Positions 1 to 4,755 of a stretch of DNA of 5,278 bases are shown here, one piece after another (within the stretch, counting starts at the first letter, position 1; the number at the start of each line of letters is the position of its first letter). Position numbers and translations under genes: made by a program. The notes under the pieces were generated by a model that made no database searches, had not been told where the DNA came from, and saw nothing but the letters and a program-made list of their open reading frames with translations. This DNA is from JBDGSM01 sp042217615. Lineage in GTDB: Archaea > Nanohalarchaeota > Nanosalinia > Nanosalinales > Nanosalinaceae. The DNA is taken from assembly GCA_042217615.1 (NCBI GenBank), contig JBDGSI010000063.1, positions 1 to 5,278 of the forward strand, read 5' to 3'.

Positions 1-245
1 AAGGTTATCCCGGCTTCTGTAAGGCCTGTTACTAGGTATAGGAATGCTGTGATTATCATCATTGCGTTTCCGAGCAGCATCAATCTGTATTCTCGGACTA
101 TTTTCTTGTGGTTGAGGTTGAATGATGCCAGTGTTTCGCTGTCTCCTTTCTTTATGTACCAATATACGAGCAGTGCTAGGCCTGTGAATAGAAGTGATAG
201 CAGAAATTTTGCCCAGTCAAGTATGAAGATAGCCTGGTTTTGCAT
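1..245 (-). CDS. N-terminal part of an unrecognised membrane protein (cut by window edge)
   Basis: Translating the reverse strand from the ATG at 245-243 gives 81 residues with no stop before the window edge, so the C-terminus is missing. The visible part begins MQNQAIFILDWAKF. It has a hydrophobic helix at about residues 5-30, a charged stretch at about 31-54 (KKGDSETLASFNLNHKKIVREYR) and a second hydrophobic helix at about 55-75. This suggests a small inner-membrane protein with a charged loop between two helices. Both AGGCCT sites inside it (22-27, 178-183) are read as Gly-Leu, the same phase used in the other genes here, which supports the frame. A T-rich TATA-like element lies upstream at about 273-281; the Shine-Dalgarno is weak. 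I do not recognise the family. Confidence 0.6.
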   Translation of the reverse strand, partial: MQNQAIFILDWAKFLLSLLFTGLALLVYWYIKKGDSETLASFNLNHKKIVREYRLMLLGNAMMIITAFLYLVTGLTEAGIT

Positions 246-272
246 CCCTGTCTATTAGGTATATGTCTTTGC

Positions 273-281
273 CTTAAAAAT
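273..281 (-). promoter_or_regulatory. Possible TATA-like element for the partial membrane gene
   Basis: On the minus strand the sequence reads ATTTTTAAG, centred about 32 bp upstream of the ATG at 245. Archaeal TATA boxes lie about 25 bp before the transcription start, so this would give a leader of only a few bases. The match to the consensus is weak. Confidence 0.25.
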
Positions 282-327
282 GATAATGTGAAACAGTATT
301 CAAACATTTGTCTCAAGGCCTTTGGGG

Positions 328-351
328 AAAAAACAGATTTCTGCAAAAAAA
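328..351 (-). terminator. T-run terminator after the tRNA
   Basis: Immediately after the tRNA 3' end the minus strand has seven T (351-345). A short inverted repeat follows (CAGA..TCTG, 343-334) and then six more T (333-328). Archaeal RNA polymerase terminates on T-runs, so two T-runs behind a tRNA are a good terminator candidate. Confidence 0.55.
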
Positions 352-353
352 TA

Positions 354-486
354 TAGCCCCCCCAGGATTCGAACCTGGGTCGAGAGGGCCAGGGCCTCTC
401 ATGATTGGCCGTCGATCTCAACTCCGAGATGAGGGTCGTTGAGAAAACCGTTAGGTTTTCGACTTTGACCACTACACCAGGGGGCT
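354..486 (-). tRNA. tRNA-Gln(CUG) with a 60-nt D-arm intron
   Basis: Read on the minus strand, the acceptor AGCCCCC (486-480) pairs with GGGGGCT (361-355), leaving discriminator A at 354. The T-arm is CCAGG-TTCGAAT-CCTGG. The anticodon stem AGAGG/CCTCT is perfect, with loop CCCTGGC, giving anticodon CTG at 34-36. The variable loop is four bases (CGAC). A1-U72 and discriminator A suit an archaeal tRNA-Gln. The normal D-arm is interrupted: 22 nt of exon 1 (486-465), a 60-nt insert, then 51 nt of exon 2 (404-354), giving a mature RNA of 73 nt before CCA addition. CCA is not encoded. The D-stem is weak (G10-U25, U11-A24, G12-C23, U13/U22 mismatch). Position 33 is C instead of the near-universal U. 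Reading the anticodon as UGG (Pro) would break the anticodon stem, so Gln is preferred. Confidence 0.8.
405..464 (-). other. tRNA intron in the D-arm with a relaxed bulge-helix-bulge
   Basis: The exon-intron junctions fold as expected for the archaeal splicing endonuclease. Exon GGTC (470-467) pairs with intron GGCC (410-407) in a 4-bp helix with one G-U pair. It is flanked by 3-nt bulges on opposite strands: AAA (466-464) at the 5' site and AAT (406-404) at the 3' site. Cutting after the second base of each bulge removes exactly 60 nt and restores the D-arm. Inside the intron, GTCGA/TCGAC (463-459 with 415-411) closes two hairpins, AAACC/GGTTT (458-445) and CTCAAC/GTTGAG (443-417). The outer side is an internal loop next to the D-stem, so the motif is relaxed rather than canonical. 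The intron lies between standard positions 21 and 22. Confidence 0.7.
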
Positions 487-490
487 TTTT
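473..490 (-). repeat. 18-bp direct repeat, copy at the true tRNA 5' end
   Basis: The plus-strand sequence TACACCAGGGGGCTTTTT is repeated exactly at 555-572, 82 bp away. On the minus strand it covers nucleotides 1-14 of the tRNA plus four preceding A. This copy belongs to the functional tRNA gene. Confidence 0.9.
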
Positions 491-491
491 A

Positions 492-568
492 CCTGAGTGT
501 AAGCCGAAAATCCGGAAAGGGATTTTCAATTCAGTCCTCTCAATGAGACGACTGTACACCAGGGGGCT
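492..568 (-). ncRNA. Candidate structured RNA that copies the tRNA 5' end
   Basis: Minus-strand sequence just upstream of the tRNA folds into a three-way junction. The closing stem pairs CCTGGTGTA (563-555) with TACACTCAGG (501-492): nine base pairs and one bulged T at 496. The first arm pairs CAGTC..GACTG (554-550 with 536-532) and TCTC/GAGA (548-545 with 541-538) across one G/G mismatch, with loop ATT. The second arm is a perfect 8-bp GAAAATCC/GGATTTTC (527-520 with 513-506) with a 6-nt loop. The 5' strand of the closing stem is itself a copy of tRNA nucleotides 6-14. It is not a second tRNA, because there is no matching 3' acceptor or T-arm. It could be a precursor leader element, a remnant of a tandem duplication, or an insertion scar. 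Function unknown. Confidence 0.4.
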
Positions 569-572
569 TTTT
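555..572 (-). repeat. 18-bp direct repeat, upstream duplicate of the tRNA 5' end
   Basis: Exact copy of 473-490. It is not followed by the rest of a tRNA, so it is a partial duplicate. The 64 bp between the two copies hold the two hairpins and the 3' strand of the closing stem of the candidate structured RNA. Confidence 0.9.
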
Positions 573-600
573 TGAACAATGTTTCTTTAGGTGTGTAACT

Positions 601-609
601 CTTAAAATT
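601..609 (-). promoter_or_regulatory. Possible TATA element for the tRNA-region transcript
   Basis: On the minus strand the sequence reads AATTTTAAG. Counting about 25 bp downstream puts a transcription start near 580, just before the upstream copy of the tRNA 5' end at 568. If real, the primary transcript would contain the structured element and then the tRNA. I see no better TATA-like sequence directly in front of the true tRNA 5' end. The plus-strand reading of the same bases is also AT-rich and could serve the PH operon. Confidence 0.3.
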
Positions 610-655
610 CGATACCCCCTTTCTCTAAAAAAGTCTGGAAACCGGTTTTAAACAT

Positions 656-1126
656 ATGAGCAGTGAGGGTTTGAGAGGCCTTGAGCGGAAAGTCCTGTTT
701 ATCTGGTTTTTACAGGTTTCATTGGTTGTAACGGTTTCTGTAGTTCCTTTTGCAGGCCTTATTTTGTTGGATTTGGCTCCGGTGTATTCTCTGGCTGTTC
801 CTGTGTTTTTGGAGGCTGTTGGATGTGTTTACATGATGCAGAGGTTGGAGAACTGGGGTTTTGAGTTACGGAGCGATTACCTGTTTTTGGATCGAGGTGT
901 TTTGAAGCGTACCCGGTCAATGGTTCCTTATGTCCGTGTACAGCATGTTGATACTCAGAGAGGGCCTTTTTACAGGTTGCTGGGTCTTTCAAAGGTTGTT
1001 GTTTATACTGCAGGGTCTAAAGGCGCTGATGTAACGATTCCAGGTCTTTTCAGGGAGGATGCGGCCAGGATTCAGGAAAAGCTTAGGGATCTGGCGATTG
1101 AGTCGGAGGACATGGACGCGGTGTAA
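656..1126 (+). CDS. Membrane-anchored bacterial PH-domain protein, YdbS-like
   Basis: This 156-residue protein has two hydrophobic helices (about residues 13-37 and 41-60) and then one bacterial PH domain of the bPH2/DUF304 type (about 62-147). The family signature is clear: LENWGFELRSDYLFLDRGVL, then VPYVRVQHVDTQRG, GPFYRLLGL, VVVYTAGS and IPGL. Length and order match the short partner of the Bacillus ydbS-ydbT pair. The PH domain should face the cytoplasm; its ligand is unknown. The larger PH gene starts 7 nt downstream, so the two are almost certainly cotranscribed and probably form one complex. In B. subtilis the ydbST operon belongs to the SigW envelope-stress regulon and has been linked to resistance against antimicrobial peptides; a similar envelope role here is inference. 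An AT-rich stretch at 624-632 may be its TATA box, giving a nearly leaderless mRNA. Confidence 0.85.
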   Translation: MSSEGLRGLERKVLFIWFLQVSLVVTVSVVPFAGLILLDLAPVYSLAVPVFLEAVGCVYMMQRLENWGFELRSDYLFLDRGVLKRTRSMVPYVRVQHVDTQRGPFYRLLGLSKVVVYTAGSKGADVTIPGLFREDAARIQEKLRDLAIESEDMDAV

Positions 1127-1133
1127 AAACGTT

Positions 1134-2558
1134 ATGAAGCTTTCAAAGGCCTCTATACTTTACAGAGCGTTGAAACGCGCTACAGTACTGTTCGGAGTGT
1201 TCTTCTTCACCCAAGATCTTCCTGCAAATCTTTCTGAAAACATTTTCAGCCCTGGTTTCCTAGGTATTGTAATTGCTTTTTCCTCTCTATCTGTAATTTT
1301 TTTCCTGGTCTGGGAGTACCTGGTTTGGAAGCGTTTTGATTACTTCTTTGAAGAGGATAGTTTGAAGATTACTAAAGGAGTTTTCAGAAGAAGTGAACGT
1401 GACATACCGTATAAGAGGATTCAAAACGTACGTATAAGGAAGAATATTTTTCAGAGATTGCTGGAGATTGCCAGAGCCGAGTTTGAAACCGCTGGAGCCG
1501 CAGAAGCCGAGGCCTCCCTAAAATACGTATCCATGGAGGAATCTGAACAGATCCAAAGCAAGGTTAGGAAGTTTAAAAAGTCAGAGAAGGAAGAAACGTC
1601 ATCAAAAGAGAAAGTATTTGAAATGTCTGGCTCAGACATGGCTGCGTACAGCTTTCTATCCTTGAACCCTAGATTCTTCGGTATTCTAGCTGTTTTCCTG
1701 ACTTTAACAGGCAGCATAGGATTTACGTCAGGCCTTCCTTCTGCATCATTTATCCTAGGCCTACTAATGTTTTCAACAGTTTTAGCAGCAGTTTTATGGT
1801 GCGTAAACGCAGCCTACAACTATGTTCAGTACTACGGATTTACCTTGTGGCGTGAAAACGAAACACTGGAGTATGAGTACGGTATGATTAACCGTTCGGA
1901 GGGCAGCATTCCTTTGGAGAAAGTTCAAGGCCTTACAGTGAGCGAGAACTTTTTGAAAAGAGTTTTCGGGTACTCTACTCTTGAAATTGAGACTGCAGGC
2001 GGTGTTTCAAAGGAAGATAAGAAAAAGATTCAGAAGAAGGTCGCGGTACCTCTTGCAAAGAAAACAGAAGTTGAAGAGTTTGGGAAGAGGATAGAAAACT
2101 TTGAAGGCCTTCAGATCTCAGGGATTCCTTCAAGAGCCAGGAGAAGATACTTTGCCAGGTACAGCATCGGCATCCTTACTTTGACCGGTTTAGGCCTTGC
2201 AGCTTCTTTTTACACGGATTTCAGTTACTGGTGGAGCTTTTTAGGCCTTCTACCTGTAGCAACAGCTGCAGCCCATTTCAAATGGAAGAATAAAGGCTTC
2301 CAGGTTCAAGGCAATCATTTCATCACGATGAACGGGTTCTGGAACAGGAAAACCTCTATAACTCCTTACTACCGTATTCAGAACCTGATACAGTCCGAAA
2401 CAGTGCTTCAAAAAAGATGGAAGCTCTCCACACTCATCCTTGACACAGCCAGCTCCTCAATAGTACAGGACTCGAAAGCAGTTGACCTAGACACAGAAAA
2501 AGCAGAGAAAACAAGAGAAAAAGTATTCGAAAAATTCAAGGCCTCAATACAGAACTAA
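1134..2558 (+). CDS. Membrane protein with three bacterial PH domains, YdbT-like
   Basis: This 474-residue protein has three copies of the same unit: a pair of membrane helices followed by a bPH2/DUF304 domain. Helices lie at about residues 12-25 (weak), 41-64, 181-197, 203-225, 342-358 and 363-380. The PH cores are marked by IPYKRIQNVRIRKNIFQRLL (91-110) with FETAG, IPLEKVQGLTVSENFLKRVF (260-279) with IETAGG, and ITPYYRIQNLIQSE (409-422) with LDTAS. The first two have the usual xETAG ending; the third is degenerate (DTASS). Length and architecture match YdbT (about 490 residues in Bacillus). I chose the ATG at 1134; the frame stays open upstream to 1059, but that part overlaps the end of the previous PH gene. 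The Shine-Dalgarno is weak, and the 7-nt gap suggests coupling with the first PH gene. The stop codon overlaps the stop of the convergent coiled-coil gene. Confidence 0.87.
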   Translation: MKLSKASILYRALKRATVLFGVFFFTQDLPANLSENIFSPGFLGIVIAFSSLSVIFFLVWEYLVWKRFDYFFEEDSLKITKGVFRRSERDIPYKRIQNVRIRKNIFQRLLEIARAEFETAGAAEAEASLKYVSMEESEQIQSKVRKFKKSEKEETSSKEKVFEMSGSDMAAYSFLSLNPRFFGILAVFLTLTGSIGFTSGLPSASFILGLLMFSTVLAAVLWCVNAAYNYVQYYGFTLWRENETLEYEYGMINRSEGSIPLEKVQGLTVSENFLKRVFGYSTLEIETAGGVSKEDKKKIQKKVAVPLAKKTEVEEFGKRIENFEGLQISGIPSRARRRYFARYSIGILTLTGLGLAASFYTDFSYWWSFLGLLPVATAAAHFKWKNKGFQVQGNHFITMNGFWNRKTSITPYYRIQNLIQSETVLQKRWKLSTLILDTASSSIVQDSKAVDLDTEKAEKTREKVFEKFKASIQN

Positions 2559-3493
2559 CCTCCTAGTTCTTCCATCGCCTTCTCTGCCAACTCTTTCTTA
2601 CCGAGTTCGCTGTGAGCCCTTGATAAAATATCTAAGGCTCTCTTATTTTTAGACATAGGTTCTTCCAGCTCTTTCTTCATTTCAATAGCATTATCCTTGT
2701 AATCTTCTGTATCTGCAGTAGATCTTTCCATAAGCTCTTGAAACTCATCTAAGTCATCATACAACTCCTTTATTTCCTCTTGCGACTTTCTGATCTCTTT
2801 TACAAGGTATTCTATACATTCATCGCTTACATCTTCCAATTTTTCTTGCTCCGCCATCTCACGTCTTATTTTTTGAGCTTCCTTCCCTGTTTCTTTTTCT
2901 AACCGTTTTAAAGCCCTTTTTGCCTCCTTAGAATCTTCGCCAACTATCTCAGCTTTATTTATCAGTTTTTCCGAGTTCTCAAGTTCCTCAGCTTCCTTGT
3001 TCTCAGCTTTTTCTGCTTCAATTATTAAGTCAGCTAGATCATCAAGGCCTTCTGTTAAGTTAAGCTCTTTTTTCTCTACATCGAGTATTCCTTGACCTGC
3101 AGCCTTGAACTTTTTCCAGGCAGCTTTAAACCCTTCTTTATTTGCTCCTTTATTCTTTATCTCTCCTAGCATGTCTTCAAGGCCTTCTAAAGCCTCTTCC
3201 TCCATTTTCTCTTCTTGCTTAACTTCTTCTATAGCTCCCTTAAACCTCTTAATTATTTCTTCTTCCTCTCTTTCAACATCTCCTAAGCCATCAATAATCT
3301 CAGCTATCTCCTCCTCAACCATATCAACATCACTTATGGATTTAAGAAGCTCTTTTCTTGATCCATCCTCTGCAGCTTGTTCAATCTCCCTAAGAACTTC
3401 TTTCTCGACCTCATCAACTTCTTCTTCTTCCTCTCTTTCTACCTCATTCACCTCATCCCACTCGTTATCAAGTACATCGCTTACTCCTGACAT
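2555..3493 (-). CDS. Acidic coiled-coil protein of unknown function
   Basis: The 312-residue protein has no membrane helix or signal peptide and is dominated by Glu, Lys, Asp and Leu in helix-forming patterns. Long helical stretches (about 10-105, 140-225 and 225-300) look like coiled coils, broken by a more basic segment near 113-137 (EIKNKGANKEGFKAAWKKFK) that also holds the Gly-rich turn GQG. The N-terminal 45 residues are extremely acidic, with Glu runs. I see no catalytic motif or SMC-type Walker site, so structural, scaffold or filament-like roles are possible but unproven. The acidity fits a high-salt cytoplasm. It has its own promoter: a good TATA box about 27 bp before the ATG, implying a leaderless mRNA starting at or near the start codon. 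Two AGGCCT sites lie in the frame as Gly-Leu and one sits just upstream of the ATG. Confidence 0.8.
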   Translation of the reverse strand: MSGVSDVLDNEWDEVNEVEREEEEEVDEVEKEVLREIEQAAEDGSRKELLKSISDVDMVEEEIAEIIDGLGDVEREEEEIIKRFKGAIEEVKQEEKMEEEALEGLEDMLGEIKNKGANKEGFKAAWKKFKAAGQGILDVEKKELNLTEGLDDLADLIIEAEKAENKEAEELENSEKLINKAEIVGEDSKEAKRALKRLEKETGKEAQKIRREMAEQEKLEDVSDECIEYLVKEIRKSQEEIKELYDDLDEFQELMERSTADTEDYKDNAIEMKKELEEPMSKNKRALDILSRAHSELGKKELAEKAMEELGG

Positions 3494-3516
3494 AAGGCCT
3501 GTTATTGCTTCACTCG

Positions 3517-3524
3517 AATATAAA
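3517..3524 (-). promoter_or_regulatory. TATA box for the coiled-coil gene (leaderless start)
   Basis: On the minus strand the sequence is TTTATATT, close to the archaeal TATA consensus, preceded by a purine-rich AAACAA that could be the BRE. Its centre is about 27 bp upstream of the ATG at 3493. Initiation about 25 bp downstream would fall on or next to the ATG, as in leaderless archaeal mRNAs. No Shine-Dalgarno site is present between the box and the ATG. Confidence 0.65.
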
Positions 3525-3551
3525 TTGTTTGGTAGGAGAACTGTCTTCTTT

Positions 3552-4751
3552 CTAGTCTGTTAATGCGTATAGTAGGAGGATTGTAGGTGAGGAGAGGAGT
3601 ACTGCGGGTGCGAATACTTGTAGGATGCTTTGCTGTAGTACTCCAAGGTTGATCCCGATTAACAGTATGACAAGTGTTTCTATATCAAGGGAGATCAGGG
3701 ATGCTGCTGCTTTGCCGGAGCTCTGTATACCGTGTTTTTTAGCGGCTAAGTAGCCTATAGCCAGTTTTCCTATTGTTGAAAGTGAGAAAAGGAATACTGC
3801 AGCCGGTAGATAAGCTATCATACCGTGGCTTCCAAAGATATGAAGCCCTAATCCGAACCAGGCGAAGAAAAGCGGTATGAAAAGGCCTTCTCCTATGGCA
3901 CGTATTTTTTCCTGGAATGCTCTGCTGTTGGTGAAGTCGCTTCTGGAGACGAGAACTCCTGCAAAGAATGCTCCGATCACGCTTGAAAGGCCTATAGTAC
4001 GTGTTATGTAGGACATGAAGAGAAGAAGGGCGAATGTTATGGCGAACTGAGCCTCCGATTCTTCAAACATCATTATATAGTCGTCAAGTTCGTGTATAAA
4101 CTCATGTAGAACGTAGAATGCAACTGCAAACCCTACTATAGACCCTACTTTCAAGGCCTGGGCCTTTAAACTGTCTGAGGCAAGTACGACAAGCAGTGTA
4201 AGCGCCAGGAAGCCTGAAGTAACGTTTATGACCGAGGATTTTATCGTATAGCTCCCGAAATCTTTGTCGAAAAGGCCTTTGGAAAGCATTATTTTGGACG
4301 GCACTCCGATGTCGACGACAGAATAGGCCAGTGCTACGAATATGAAGGCTTTCATTCCTTCTACAGTCAGGAAAGAAGGTTTGAAGAAGGTCAGGATGGC
4401 AAGGATGAATATGAATGTTCCTGTAAGTACTGCAGTCCCCATTTGAAGGCCTTCCTTATTGGTGAAGATGTCTATTACGTTTTCTTCTTTGAGGCCTGCC
4501 TGGAACAGTATTAGCGTCGCTCCTACTGTTGCAAAGCCTGCTATTGATTCAGGTGCTATTGCAAATGCTTCAGGTATAAAGTTGAAGTGTTTTGCAGCGT
4601 TTGCCATTCCTGGACCTAGCGCTATACCTGTTACTATGTATCCTATTATTGATTCAATGCCTATTCTTTCGAAAAGCTCCCCTACAAAGAATGATACGGC
4701 CAGTATGACGCCTACAGATAGTAAAGTGGTGCTTGACAGTGCTGCAGCCAT
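3552..4751 (-). CDS. Kef/CPA-family cation:proton antiporter, membrane subunit
   Basis: This 399-residue protein is almost entirely hydrophobic, with about 12 membrane helices, and fits Pfam Na_H_Exchanger (PF00999). Family marks in order: GYIVTGIALGPG (37-48), FATVGATLILFQAGL (73-87), the unwound-helix region SVVDIGVPSK (144-153), the following helix VINVTSGF (174-181), VIGAFFAGVLVS (258-269), IGEGLFIPLFFAWFGLGL (286-303), GKL (328-330) and the late helix with E358. It should exchange Na+ or K+ for protons across the cell membrane. It has no C-terminal TrkA-N/RCK domain, unlike full-length KefB/KefC; the CBS protein encoded just upstream may replace it. The strong Shine-Dalgarno GGAGGAGG (4768-4761) lies inside the last codons of the CBS gene, 9 nt from the ATG, indicating translational coupling. 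By eye, the catalytic Asp of the exchanger core appears to be Val177, so substrate and direction are uncertain. Confidence 0.87.
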   Translation of the reverse strand: MAAALSSTTLLSVGVILAVSFFVGELFERIGIESIIGYIVTGIALGPGMANAAKHFNFIPEAFAIAPESIAGFATVGATLILFQAGLKEENVIDIFTNKEGLQMGTAVLTGTFIFILAILTFFKPSFLTVEGMKAFIFVALAYSVVDIGVPSKIMLSKGLFDKDFGSYTIKSSVINVTSGFLALTLLVVLASDSLKAQALKVGSIVGFAVAFYVLHEFIHELDDYIMMFEESEAQFAITFALLLFMSYITRTIGLSSVIGAFFAGVLVSRSDFTNSRAFQEKIRAIGEGLFIPLFFAWFGLGLHIFGSHGMIAYLPAAVFLFSLSTIGKLAIGYLAAKKHGIQSSGKAAASLISLDIETLVILLIGINLGVLQQSILQVFAPAVLLSSPTILLLYALTD

Positions 4752-4755
4752 TTTT

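Noticed and set aside
49..258. Plus-strand open frame of 69 codons
   Set aside because: It is the antisense of the partial membrane gene, which has better membrane-helix content and AGGCCT phase on the minus strand.
354..486. Reading the tRNA as tRNA-Pro(UGG)
   Set aside because: It shifts the loop by one base and destroys the five perfect pairs of the anticodon stem; it also puts a pyrimidine at position 37.
176..559. Minus-strand open frame of 127 codons
   Set aside because: It runs through the tRNA, its intron and the structured element, and its end overlaps the start of the partial membrane gene. The protein has no recognisable composition or domain.
491..572. A second complete tRNA or canonical intron in the upstream element
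   Set aside because: There is no 3' acceptor or T-arm, and the closing stem has only one bulged base, not the two 3-nt bulges of a bulge-helix-bulge site.
1059..1133. 25-codon N-terminal extension of the YdbT-like protein
   Set aside because: It overlaps the end of the preceding PH gene and reads as a basic Arg/Trp-rich shadow; the ATG at 1134 fits the family start.
1451..1717. Minus-strand open frame inside the YdbT-like gene
   Set aside because: Shadow of a well-supported gene with family motifs on the plus strand; the same applies to 759-992 minus, 4459-4773 plus and 5069-5254 plus.
3105..3563. Ser-rich plus-strand open frame of 152 codons
   Set aside because: It is antisense to the Glu-rich coiled-coil gene; Ser/Ile runs are the mirror of Glu/Asp codons.
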